From assembly GCA_964648005.1 (NCBI GenBank), contig CAZYKR010000026.1, forward strand, positions 1-24,575: a stretch of 24,575 bases of DNA. Direction: 5' to 3'. Positions 14,636 to 24,022 of the stretch are shown here, piece after piece; the first letter of the stretch is position 1; each line of letters opens with the position of its first letter. The notes under the pieces are model-generated. The model saw only the letters and a program-made list of their open reading frames with translations, searched no databases and was not told where the DNA came from. The position numbers were made by a program, and so were the translations under genes. The stretch is from JAGQTE01 sp964648005 (GTDB lineage Bacteria; Actinomycetota; Acidimicrobiia; Acidimicrobiales; Acidimicrobilacustridaceae).

Positions 14636-14641
14636 TAGGCT
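14636..14641 (+). promoter_or_regulatory. Leaderless -10 element for the DedA gene
   Basis: TAGGCT ends 6 nt before the ATG at 14648, and no Shine-Dalgarno lies in between. TTCAGT (14612-14617) is a weak -35 at 18 bp. The geometry fits a leaderless transcript. Confidence 0.5.
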
Positions 14642-14647
14642 GTCTCG

Positions 14648-15325
14648 ATGCGCACTTGGCTCGCCGGCATCTTCGCCATCGGCATCGACCCAGAAGGCAT
14701 GCTCAGATCGTTCGGTGGCCTTGCCACCGTCGCCCTGTTCGGGGTGGTGTTCGCCGAGTCGGGGCTGCTCATCGGCTTCTTCCTCCCAGGGGACTCGCTG
14801 CTGTTCATCGCCGGGTTCTTGAGCTCCGACGCCGGCGGCAACTTCCTGTGGCCGATCTGGGCCGTCTCGCTCGGCTGCTTCCTCGCCGCCGTCGCGGGCG
14901 ACCAGGTGGGCTACGCCTTCGGGAAGAAGGCCGGCCCGGCCATCTTCAAGCGCCCCGACTCGAAGATCTTCAAGCACAAGTACCTCGTCCAGGCCGAAGA
15001 CTTCTTCGAGAAGCACGGGCCGAAGACGATCATCATCGCCCGCTTCGTCCCGATCGTGCGCACCTTCGCCCCGATCGTTGCCGGCGCCGGGAAGATGGAC
15101 TACCGCACCTTCGTCACGTACAACGTCGTCGGTGGCTTCGCGTGGGCGGTCGGCCTGACCCAGGCGGGCTACTGGCTCGGCACGGCCTTCCCGGGCCTGG
15201 GCGACTCGATCGAGAAGATCATCTTTGTGATCATCTTCGTGTCGGTGCTCCCGATCGGCATCGAAGTCCTCCGCCACCGCCGCAAGGCAGCCAAGGAGCG
15301 CGCCCTGGCCGACGAGTCGGCTTGA
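14648..15325 (+). CDS. DedA family membrane protein
   Basis: A 225-residue DedA/VTT-fold membrane protein, the family that acts in lipid-carrier or phospholipid flipping and in envelope/pH homeostasis. Key motifs: FAESGLLIGFFLPGDSLLF with Glu37 and Asp49 in a re-entrant segment, and ARFVPIVRTFAPIVAGAGKM with Arg132 and Arg138; these four residues correspond to those needed for E. coli YqjA/YghB function. Further hydrophobic segments lie near residues 66-90, 153-178 and 188-207, and the C-terminus is positively charged (HRRKAAKER). The length matches the family. The ATG start is supported by the -10 element 6 nt upstream. It converges on sdhB. Confidence 0.9.
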   Translation: MRTWLAGIFAIGIDPEGMLRSFGGLATVALFGVVFAESGLLIGFFLPGDSLLFIAGFLSSDAGGNFLWPIWAVSLGCFLAAVAGDQVGYAFGKKAGPAIFKRPDSKIFKHKYLVQAEDFFEKHGPKTIIIARFVPIVRTFAPIVAGAGKMDYRTFVTYNVVGGFAWAVGLTQAGYWLGTAFPGLGDSIEKIIFVIIFVSVLPIGIEVLRHRRKAAKERALADESA

Positions 15326-15360
15326 CGAGCGGCTCGTCCTGCCGTCGTAGCCGACCTACG
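15324..15360. terminator. Two small hairpins between convergent dedA and sdhB
   Basis: GACGAG (15324-15329) pairs with CTCGTC (15333-15338), and CGTAG (15346-15350) pairs with CTACG (15356-15360). Both fall in the 30-base gap, overlapping the two stop codons. The stems are short (6 and 5 bp) with no T-tract, so terminator function is a modest inference. Confidence 0.35.
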
Positions 15361-16123
15361 GGAACGACTGGCCGGCGAGCTTGCGGTTCTTGAACGACGC
15401 CTTGACGTAGTCGCGGTTCATGTAGGCGATGAAGTCGATCGAGATCTCCTTCGGGCACGCCTCCTGGCACTCGCCGTAGTTCGTGCACGAGCCGAAGAAG
15501 CGCTCCATCGTCTCGACCATGTCGGTGGTGCGGGCCCACCGCTGCGCCTGGCCTTGGGGCATCAGGTTGAGGTGGGCGAGCTTGGCCGACGTGAACAGCT
15601 GGGCAGCACCGTTGGGGCAGGCCGCGATGCAGGCGCCGCACCCGATGCAGGCGGCGGCGTCCATCGAGGCGTCGGCGACGGGCTTGGGGACGGGGATGAG
15701 GTTGGCGTCGGGTGCGCCGCCCGTGTCGGCGGAGATGAAGCCGCCGGCCTCGATGATGGCGTCCATCGGGCTGCGGTCGACGATCAGGTCGCGCATCACC
15801 GGGAAGGCGGCCGCCCGCCACGGCTCGACGGCGATCTCGGCGCCGTCGGCGAACTTGCGCATGTGGAGCTGGCAGGTGGCCGTGCCCTTCTCGGGGCCGT
15901 GCGGGACGCCGTTGATCATCACGCCGCACGTGCCGCAGATGCCCTCACGGCAGTCGCTGTCGAAGGCGATGGGCTCGCCGCCGTCCTCGATGATGCGCTC
16001 GTTGAGGGTGTCGAGGACCTCGAGGAACGACATGTCCTCGGAGACGTCATCGACCTGATGGGTCTCGAAGCGGCCGCCCGCCGTGGGGCCGTCCTGCCGC
16101 CAGATCTTCAGGGTCACGCGCAT
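15356..16123 (-). CDS. sdhB: Succinate dehydrogenase/fumarate reductase iron-sulfur subunit
   Basis: A 255-residue iron-sulfur subunit that passes electrons from the flavin to the membrane cytochrome. The 2Fe-2S ligands are Cys58, Cys63, Cys66 (CREGICGTC) and Cys84. The 4Fe-4S motif is C159-x2-C162-x2-C165-x3-C169P, and the 3Fe-4S segment is CTNYGECQEACP (Cys213, Cys219, Cys223). All cluster ligands are present. The ATG has GGAGA at 16136-16132, 8 nt upstream. It is the last gene of the sdhC-sdhA-sdhB operon, 28 bases after sdhA, and it ends in a short convergent gap with dedA. Confidence 0.95.
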   Translation of the reverse strand: MRVTLKIWRQDGPTAGGRFETHQVDDVSEDMSFLEVLDTLNERIIEDGGEPIAFDSDCREGICGTCGVMINGVPHGPEKGTATCQLHMRKFADGAEIAVEPWRAAAFPVMRDLIVDRSPMDAIIEAGGFISADTGGAPDANLIPVPKPVADASMDAAACIGCGACIAACPNGAAQLFTSAKLAHLNLMPQGQAQRWARTTDMVETMERFFGSCTNYGECQEACPKEISIDFIAYMNRDYVKASFKNRKLAGQSFP

Positions 16124-16151
16124 GGGGTGGTTCTCCTCGTCCGGGCGGCGA

Positions 16152-18074
<1,923 letters not shown>

Positions 18075-18085
18075 CGGTGGCCTCC

Positions 18086-18850
18086 TCAGCTCACCACGCC
18101 GGCGAGCACGGCGATGGGGAAGGTCAGGTTGCAGCCGACGACGAGGGCGGTGAACCCGATGGCGAAGCCCTTGCGCAGGCCGTTCGTGCGGGGGTTGTTG
18201 GCCCCGAGGCTCTGGAAGATGCTCCAGGAGCCGTGGAAGAGGTGGAAGCCCAGCGCCAACTGCCCGACGATGTAGGCGGCGGCGATCCAGGGCACCGAAA
18301 GGCTGTTGACCACGTTCTGGTAGACGTCGGTCGGCTCGCCGTGGGTGACGTCCGAGGGGAACCAGGCCCAGGTCAGGTTGGCCAGGTGCATGAGCAGGAA
18401 CGCCAGCACGAGGATGCCGGAGTAGCGCATCGTGCGGGCGGCCCAGCTGGCGGCCAGGTAGTCGCGCGGCGACTGGTAGCCGACCGGGCGGGACCGCCGG
18501 TTCATCATCGTGAGCGAGTACGCCGCGTGCAGATGGATGACGAACATGGCGATGAGCCCGATGCGCATCAGCCACAGCACCGAGTGATCGGGCAGGATCG
18601 GGTGCAGCAGCGTCCTGAGGCTCTCGGAGTAGGCGTTGTACTCCTCGGGCCCGAGGTACATCTTGAGGTTGCCGATCATGTGGGCGAACACGAAGCCCAT
18701 CAGGCCGATGCCGGTCAGGGCCATGACCCACTTCTTGCCGACCGCTGTCGCGTAGAGGCTCAACGGCCACGGCGCGCCGCCCGGGCGCTTGTGGACTGGC
18801 CGAACCTCGATGTTCGGCGTCAGCCCAGGGGACTCCTGCGTTGCCGTCAC
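18086..18850 (-). CDS. sdhC: Succinate dehydrogenase cytochrome b subunit (b558 type, single subunit)
   Basis: A 254-residue membrane anchor with about five hydrophobic segments, the fused arrangement known from Bacillus-type SDH that carries two haems and usually reduces menaquinone. Candidate haem-ligand histidines sit in membrane segments: His57 (VFAHMIGN), His106/His108 (VIHLHAAYS), His155 (LLMHLANL) and His203/His206 (FHLFHGSW). No separate sdhD is present. I choose GTG at 18850 rather than GTG at 18856 because GGAGGA ends directly against the latter but 6 nt before the former. It is the first gene of the operon; the sdhA Shine-Dalgarno overlaps its stop. Quinone type is inferred from family only. 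Confidence 0.9.
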   Translation of the reverse strand: MTATQESPGLTPNIEVRPVHKRPGGAPWPLSLYATAVGKKWVMALTGIGLMGFVFAHMIGNLKMYLGPEEYNAYSESLRTLLHPILPDHSVLWLMRIGLIAMFVIHLHAAYSLTMMNRRSRPVGYQSPRDYLAASWAARTMRYSGILVLAFLLMHLANLTWAWFPSDVTHGEPTDVYQNVVNSLSVPWIAAAYIVGQLALGFHLFHGSWSIFQSLGANNPRTNGLRKGFAIGFTALVVGCNLTFPIAVLAGVVS

Positions 18851-18856
18851 GGGCAC

Positions 18857-18862
18857 TCCTCC
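18857..18862 (-). promoter_or_regulatory. Shine-Dalgarno that sets the sdhC start
   Basis: GGAGGA on the minus strand abuts the GTG at 18856 with no spacer but lies 6 nt before the GTG at 18850. Normal spacing therefore favours the second GTG, shortening the protein by two residues. Confidence 0.6.
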
Positions 18863-18928
18863 GTTGGCGTGCTGCGAACGCGGCAGCGACGCTCAGGAGG
18901 TCGCCGCAGCGGGCGAAAGCCGTTCCGC

Positions 18929-18934
18929 ACGCTA
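18929..18934 (-). promoter_or_regulatory. Possible -10 element for the sdh operon
   Basis: Minus-strand TAGCGT, with TTCGCA 19 bp upstream as a weak -35. A start about 7 nt downstream gives a leader near 70 nt. The same hexamer precedes the malyl-CoA lyase gene. Confidence 0.35.
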
Positions 18935-18989
18935 CTGGTGACGGGTCGTCAGGTGCGAACTCGTGCGCGAGGTCGCGCGCATGGCTCCT

Positions 18990-19004
18990 ATCGCTGTGAG
19001 CGAT
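18990..19004 (-). terminator. Small hairpin after the GH2-like gene
   Basis: ATCGCT (18990-18995) and AGCGAT (18999-19004) form a perfect 6-bp stem with a 3-nt loop, 16 nt beyond the GH2-like stop and upstream of the sdh promoter candidate. No T-tract. Weak evidence. Confidence 0.25.
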
Positions 19005-19020
19005 GGCGACGATGGGCCGA

Positions 19021-21204
19021 TCAGCCGATGCGGGTGTGGTAGCGGCGAGCGTCGTGCACGCCGTCGCCGGCGAGGGTCAGCGCCACCTCCACGGGACCCG
19101 GAGCGTTGGGGAGCGTCAGGTCGACGGCACCGACGCGGCAGACGGCGTCCGCCGGCACGTCGCCGGTGAAGCGGTGCTCGGCGAGCACGACGGTGGCATC
19201 GCCGGCGCCCCAGGTGATGAGGACCTGGAGCTCGAGCCCTGTCAGCGGCCGTCGGAGATCGTTGACCACGTGCAGCTGGTGGCGCAGCGGGGCGCCCGCT
19301 GCCAGCCGATCCGGTGGCCAGTCGGCCACTGCGATGACCGCTCGGCACGCCTGTGCCAACACGTCGTAGGCCGGCGTCGGTCGGCACCGGTGGTCGAGCA
19401 CCGCCGGGCTGATGGCCGCGGCGCCGTCGGCGAAGGCGGCGATGGCGAAGCCACCCGCCGGTCGGTACTTCAGTCGACGCAGGGTCTCGATGTGCCGGCG
19501 CAGCAGTTCGGCCTGGTAGCGGTGCGTGGCATCGACCCACGCCGCAGCGGAGGCGTACTGCTCCGGCGGGACTCGTCGGCACAGCATGATCACGTCCGTC
19601 CCGTAGGTGGTCGCCAAGTCGTCCCAGTCGAGGTCAGGCCAGCGCCCGGGACCGTCGAGCACCGTGCCGGACGGCACCGACGCGGCACCGATCTCGGTCA
19701 CGAAGCGCCCCAGCCGCGGCCAGGCCGCCAGCGTGGGACCGAGCTGATCGGCTGTCCCGTGCTCCCACCCGAAGCTCAGCGGGCTGTCGACCCCGTCGGC
19801 GCCGGGCAGCGGCGCGAGCTCGCCGGCGTGGGCGAACACCGCACGCGTGCCGTCCGCATCGCGCAGGACACGGGCGACGGCGTGGTCGAGCACGGTGCGC
19901 TTCCACCTCGGTGCCGTGGCGTGCAGCACCCGCCGTGCCAGGTGGTCCCCGGATGCCGGTAGCAGGTGCGCGTCCCGCCGGTGGGGACCGAGTGGTTGGT
20001 CGTGCCCACACCACGCCACGACCGAGGGATGCGGTGCCAGCCGGTCCACGGTGGCGCGGGCGAGGCGTCGGGCTTCGGCGCGTACCGTGCGGGCGTAACC
20101 CCACCGCAGCGGGAGGTCCTGCCACAGCACGACGCCCAGCTCGTCCGCTGCGGCGTAGAGCTCGGGCTGCGCCACGTGCGCGCGCAGCCGCAGCAGATCG
20201 ATCCCGGCATCGCGTGCGAGCTGCACGACCCGCGCCGCGCCCCGTCCAGCGGCGGTGTCGGTGGGCGGCAGCGGGTCCTGCGCCGCCCCCTTGACGAAGA
20301 GCCGCTCGCCGTTCACCGTCAGCACGCCGTTGCGCCACGCGACGGTCCGGAAGCCGGTCCGCACCCGGCGCCGGTCGCTGGGCATCCCGTCGGCGGTGAT
20401 GGTCACCACCACGTCCGACAGCGGCTGGTCGCCGAGGGCCCACGGCCACCACAGCGCGGGCACCGGCACCTCGATCGTCCACTCCCAGTAGTTCTCGCCG
20501 GCGGCGACGGTCCGCTCGTCGTGCCGGACGGCGTCCTCGCCGCCGACGCGGGTCTGCACCTCGACACGCCGGGGCGCATCCGCGTCGACGACGGCGCGCA
20601 CGAACACGGTGGCGCGTGCGGGATCGGCGGCCTCACAGCGCACCCGCAGGTGCTTGATGCGCACCGGACCGGACGACTCGATGCGCACCGACTGCCAGAT
20701 CCCGCCCGGGTTCGGCGCCTGCTCGATGGACGGCCGGTGCCAGAGGCTGCCCGTCAGGTCGCGTTGGTTGCGGGCGTCCTCCGGCCGCGCCGAGGTCACC
20801 TCCAGGCCCACCAGGTGGTCGCGGTCGGCGCGTAACGGCTCGGTGACCTCGAAGGTGTGGGGGACGAAGGCGCCGGCGATCTCGCCGAGGTACCGCCCGT
20901 CGAGCCAGACGTCGGCGTGGGCACAGACGCCGTCGAACACCAGCCATCGGCGCGTCCCCGGATCGGCGGCGGGCGCCGTGAACGTGCGGCGGTACAACAC
21001 GCTGGAGGCGTCGGTGAGCGCAGGCACCGCACACCAGCGGCCCGGCACGTCGACGGCGGTGAACGCCTCGGTCCCGGCCGCCTCGGTGAGGGCGCGCCGG
21101 AGCCGCTCGTCGGTGGCCGCCGCCGACCAGGTGCCGTCCAGGGCGATGACGTCGCCGATGCCGCCGTGTCCTGGGGCGTCGCCCGGGTCGTGCTCCTCGG
21201 TCAT
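19021..21204 (-). CDS. Glycoside hydrolase family 2-like protein (beta-mannosidase/beta-galactosidase type), acid/base residue replaced
   Basis: A 727-residue GH2-like protein, shorter than most beta-mannosidases. The domain order appears to be: N-terminal sugar-binding jelly roll (about 20-180, with LYRRTFTAP, ADVWLDGRYLGE and NPGGIWQSVRIE), immunoglobulin-like domain (about 185-290), TIM barrel (about 295-600, with TVNGERLFVKGAAQDP and LGVVLWQDLPLRWGY) and a C-terminal beta domain. The nucleophile position is kept as Glu504 in FVTEIGA. The acid/base motif, normally W-C-x-x-N-E, reads WCGHDQ, so Asn becomes Asp402 and the acid/base Glu becomes Gln403. It may be inactive, much slower, or use another residue. 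There is no signal peptide, so it is cytoplasmic. The ATG at 21204 is 9 nt after a -10 element. Substrate unknown. Confidence 0.8.
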   Translation of the reverse strand: MTEEHDPGDAPGHGGIGDVIALDGTWSAAATDERLRRALTEAAGTEAFTAVDVPGRWCAVPALTDASSVLYRRTFTAPAADPGTRRWLVFDGVCAHADVWLDGRYLGEIAGAFVPHTFEVTEPLRADRDHLVGLEVTSARPEDARNQRDLTGSLWHRPSIEQAPNPGGIWQSVRIESSGPVRIKHLRVRCEAADPARATVFVRAVVDADAPRRVEVQTRVGGEDAVRHDERTVAAGENYWEWTIEVPVPALWWPWALGDQPLSDVVVTITADGMPSDRRRVRTGFRTVAWRNGVLTVNGERLFVKGAAQDPLPPTDTAAGRGAARVVQLARDAGIDLLRLRAHVAQPELYAAADELGVVLWQDLPLRWGYARTVRAEARRLARATVDRLAPHPSVVAWCGHDQPLGPHRRDAHLLPASGDHLARRVLHATAPRWKRTVLDHAVARVLRDADGTRAVFAHAGELAPLPGADGVDSPLSFGWEHGTADQLGPTLAAWPRLGRFVTEIGAASVPSGTVLDGPGRWPDLDWDDLATTYGTDVIMLCRRVPPEQYASAAAWVDATHRYQAELLRRHIETLRRLKYRPAGGFAIAAFADGAAAISPAVLDHRCRPTPAYDVLAQACRAVIAVADWPPDRLAAGAPLRHQLHVVNDLRRPLTGLELQVLITWGAGDATVVLAEHRFTGDVPADAVCRVGAVDLTLPNAPGPVEVALTLAGDGVHDARRYHTRIG

Positions 21205-21213
21205 CGAGCGCCG

Positions 21214-21219
21214 AACCTA
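21214..21219 (-). promoter_or_regulatory. Near-leaderless -10 element for the GH2-like gene
   Basis: Minus-strand TAGGTT ends 9 nt before the ATG at 21204 with no Shine-Dalgarno in between. It faces away from TACACT at 21254-21259 in the 99-base divergent gap. Confidence 0.4.
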
Positions 21220-21253
21220 CCAACGTCCGGCTGTTCGCCGACCGAGGCGTCGG

Positions 21254-21259
21254 TACACT
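21254..21259 (+). promoter_or_regulatory. Possible -10 element for the GGDEF-EAL gene
   Basis: TACACT in the divergent gap, giving a start near 21266 and a leader of about 38 nt ending in GGGAG (21293-21297). -35 is poor. Confidence 0.4.
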
Positions 21260-21303
21260 CGGCGCATCGTGCGTCAGCGCATGTCGGGGGTTGGGAGCAG
21301 GAC

Positions 21304-23970
21304 GTGGGCGAGGGCCCGATGGTGAGCGGTCACGCATCCGCCGAGCGCGGCGCGTCGAGACGGGGCACGATCGACGCGCTCAGCCAGCGGCTCGAGCTCG
21401 AGAGCCTGCTGACGTCGCTCACCACCGTGTTCCTCGAGCACCCGGCCCACGAGGTCGGTCGGGCCATCGACGTGGCGTTGTCCCGCATCGGTGCGTTCAC
21501 CCGTGCCGACCGCGCCTTCGTCTACCTGCTCAACGATGAGCGCGGCACCGTCGAGCTGGCGGCGCGGTGGTGCGAGCGGACCGCCGACGCGGTGGTGTCG
21601 CCGAGTGCCGTCGTCCAGGACGCCTTGCCGGAGCTGCTCGGCACGCTGCGGGCGTTCGAAGCGGTGTACCGACCCGACCTCACCTCGCCGGGTGACGACC
21701 TGGCCTTCGAGTGGGCGCGCCTCGAACCCGAGCCGACGGCGGCGCTGCTCGCCGTGCCGATGGTCGAGGCGGGTCGGCTCGTCGGGTTCGCCGGCTTGAG
21801 CATGGCCGACGACGAGCGCATGTGGTCCGACGGCCAGATCACGGTGCTGGCGTCGCTGGCGGGCATCGTCGTGCAGGCGCTCGCCCGCACCGACGCCGAG
21901 CGGCGATTCGGTCTGGCGTTCGATGCCGCCCCGCTCGGGATGGCGCTGCACGCCCCCGACGGTCGCCACCTGCAGGTGAACGCCGCCTACGGCAGGCTCG
22001 CGGGCCGCTCGCCCGAGGAGCTGCTGGACCTGCGCCTGTTCGACGTCGTGCACCCCGAGCATCATCGCGAGATCGAGCGTGCACACCGTGAGGTCCTCAA
22101 GGGCCGCTCGGACCTGCTGGCGCTCGAGGTGCGCATGGCGCGGGCCCACGATCCCGAGGTCTGGGTCCGCATCAACGCCTCGGCGGTGCGCGCGCCGGAT
22201 CGGTCGCTGCGGTACACGGTTGGCCACTTCGAGGACATCACCGAACGCCGCCGCCACGAGGAGGAGCTCGCCGTCAGCGAGGAGCGGTTCCGCACGCTGG
22301 TCGAGAACTCGCCAGCGGTGATCATTCGCATCGACCGGGCGTTCCAGGTCGTGTACATCAGTCCCATCGTGGAGGAGCTCGTCGGCGTGCGACCGGACGA
22401 CCTCATCGGCTCCGACGACCTGCTGCGCTCGAGCACCGAGGGGCAGCGGTGGCGTCGCCAGATCGAATCGGTCTTCCGTACGGGGCGCCCGATCGAGCGC
22501 GAGTGGGCGGTGCACTTCGGCGACCGTGAGGTCTGGTTCCAGTCCCGGGCCGTCCCCGAGCGCGACGCCGACGGAGCCATCGGCCACGTCCTCGTGGTCA
22601 ACAACGACATCACGGCCATCAAGCGCAGCGAAGCGGAGCTGGCGCACCAGGCCCTGCACGATCCGCTCACCGGCCTGGCGAACCGGGCGCTGCTGCTCGA
22701 CCACCTCGGCGGCGCGCTGGTGCGCGGCGCTCGCACCCCAGGTTCGGTGGGGGTGCTGTTCTTGGACCTCGATCGCTTCAAGGTGGTGAACGACTCGCTC
22801 GGGCACGGCGCCGGCGACGAGCTGCTCGTCGAGGTCGCCCGTCGGCTGGACCACGTCGTGCGGCCGATCGACACGGTGGCGCGCCTCGGCGGTGACGAGT
22901 TCGTGCTCCTGCTCGAGGGGCTGCACGACCCGCGCGAGCCCCTCGAGGTGGCCGAGCGGCTGCGTCAGGCCTTGTCGGTGCCGGTCGCCGTGGCGGGCGG
23001 CGAGGTGTACGTGACGGCGTCGATCGGGATCATCACCAGCGTCGACCCGGCCGCCGATCCGGAGGGCCTGCTGCGCGACGCCGATGCGGCCATGTACTTG
23101 GCGAAGGCCCGGGGCCGTGACCGGATCGAGGTGTTCGACGAGGTCCTGCGGACCGAGGCGACCGAACGGCTGCACCTCGAGAACGCCCTGCGTCGCTCCC
23201 TCGACGTCGGCGAGCTTGTCGTCCACTACCAGCCCGAGGTCGACATCAGCACCGGGCGCATCGTCGGCGCCGAGGCGTTGGCCCGCTGGCACCATCCGGT
23301 GCGGGGGCTGCTCGAGGCCGGTGCCTTCATCGCGCTGGCGGAGGAGACCGGGCTCATCGTCGACATCGGCGGCTTCGTGCTCGGCGAGGCCTGCCGCCAG
23401 TTCGGCGCTTGGAAGCGCTCCCGTTCAGAGCCGCTCGTCGTGCGCGTGAACCTGGCGGCGCGCCAGCTCTCCCAACCGGACCTGCTCGATCAGGTGGTGG
23501 CGGCGATCGACGCCGGTGGGCTCGAGCCGCGCGACCTGTGCCTGGAGATCACCGAGACGGCGCTGATGGACGATCCGGAGTGGGGGCTCGCCACGCTGGC
23601 GCGCCTGCACGACCTCGGAGTGCACCTGGCCATCGACGACTTCGGCACGGGCTATTCGTCGTTGGCGTACCTCAAGCAGTTCCCCGTCGACATCGTCAAG
23701 GTCGATCAGTCCTTCGTGCAAGGTCTCGGCGTCGATCCCGGCGACGGGGCGATCGTGCGCGCCGTCGTCGCCATGAGCGACGCGCTGGGCCTCGATGTGG
23801 TGGCCGAGGGGGTCGAGACCGTCGACCAGCTGGAGGCGTTGCAGGCCATGGGCGTGTGCCGGGTCCAGGGGTACCTGTTCTCGCGGGCCGTCCCTCCGGA
23901 CGAGCTCGTTGCGTTGCTCCCGTCGATCGAGGTGCCCGCCGCCGAACGCCGCGGGGACCCGGTAGGTTGA
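21304..23970 (+). CDS. GAF-PAS-PAS-GGDEF-EAL cyclic di-GMP turnover protein
   Basis: An 888-residue soluble signalling protein that can make and break cyclic di-GMP. Domains: GAF (about 30-195), PAS (about 200-320, ending in FEDITERR), PAS (about 325-445, ending in NNDITAIKRSE), GGDEF (about 446-613) and EAL (about 620-875). The diguanylate cyclase motif is intact (RLGGDEF, Gly529-Phe533), with an RxxD inhibitory site (RPID) five residues before it. The phosphodiesterase residues are also present: EAL at 657-659, NLAARQL, EITE, DDFGTGYSS (Asp778, Asp779), VDIVKVD, AEGVET and QGYLFSRAVPP. There are no membrane segments, so signals are intracellular. The GTG at 21304 has GGGAG 6 nt upstream; ATG 21319 is the alternative. 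It is divergent from the GH2-like gene. Confidence 0.93.
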   Translation: MGEGPMVSGHASAERGASRRGTIDALSQRLELESLLTSLTTVFLEHPAHEVGRAIDVALSRIGAFTRADRAFVYLLNDERGTVELAARWCERTADAVVSPSAVVQDALPELLGTLRAFEAVYRPDLTSPGDDLAFEWARLEPEPTAALLAVPMVEAGRLVGFAGLSMADDERMWSDGQITVLASLAGIVVQALARTDAERRFGLAFDAAPLGMALHAPDGRHLQVNAAYGRLAGRSPEELLDLRLFDVVHPEHHREIERAHREVLKGRSDLLALEVRMARAHDPEVWVRINASAVRAPDRSLRYTVGHFEDITERRRHEEELAVSEERFRTLVENSPAVIIRIDRAFQVVYISPIVEELVGVRPDDLIGSDDLLRSSTEGQRWRRQIESVFRTGRPIEREWAVHFGDREVWFQSRAVPERDADGAIGHVLVVNNDITAIKRSEAELAHQALHDPLTGLANRALLLDHLGGALVRGARTPGSVGVLFLDLDRFKVVNDSLGHGAGDELLVEVARRLDHVVRPIDTVARLGGDEFVLLLEGLHDPREPLEVAERLRQALSVPVAVAGGEVYVTASIGIITSVDPAADPEGLLRDADAAMYLAKARGRDRIEVFDEVLRTEATERLHLENALRRSLDVGELVVHYQPEVDISTGRIVGAEALARWHHPVRGLLEAGAFIALAEETGLIVDIGGFVLGEACRQFGAWKRSRSEPLVVRVNLAARQLSQPDLLDQVVAAIDAGGLEPRDLCLEITETALMDDPEWGLATLARLHDLGVHLAIDDFGTGYSSLAYLKQFPVDIVKVDQSFVQGLGVDPGDGAIVRAVVAMSDALGLDVVAEGVETVDQLEALQAMGVCRVQGYLFSRAVPPDELVALLPSIEVPAAERRGDPVG
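23963..23968 (+). promoter_or_regulatory. Possible -10 element for the AAA+ ATPase gene
   Basis: TAGGTT overlapping the stop codon of the GGDEF-EAL gene. A start near 23975 would give a leader of about 48 nt that includes AGGGGG (24013-24018). Confidence 0.35.
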
Positions 23971-24022
23971 CGGCTTCGGGCGTGCCACCCGTGCCGCCGA
24001 TCGCCGAGGACCAGGGGGAACC

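Noticed and set aside
18854..18856. GTG at 18856 as the sdhC start
   Set aside because: The Shine-Dalgarno GGAGGA touches it with no spacer; the GTG 6 nt further on is better placed.
21274..23295. Minus-strand open frame opposite the GAF-PAS-GGDEF gene
   Set aside because: Composition typical of an antisense shadow; plus-strand frame contains complete signalling motifs.
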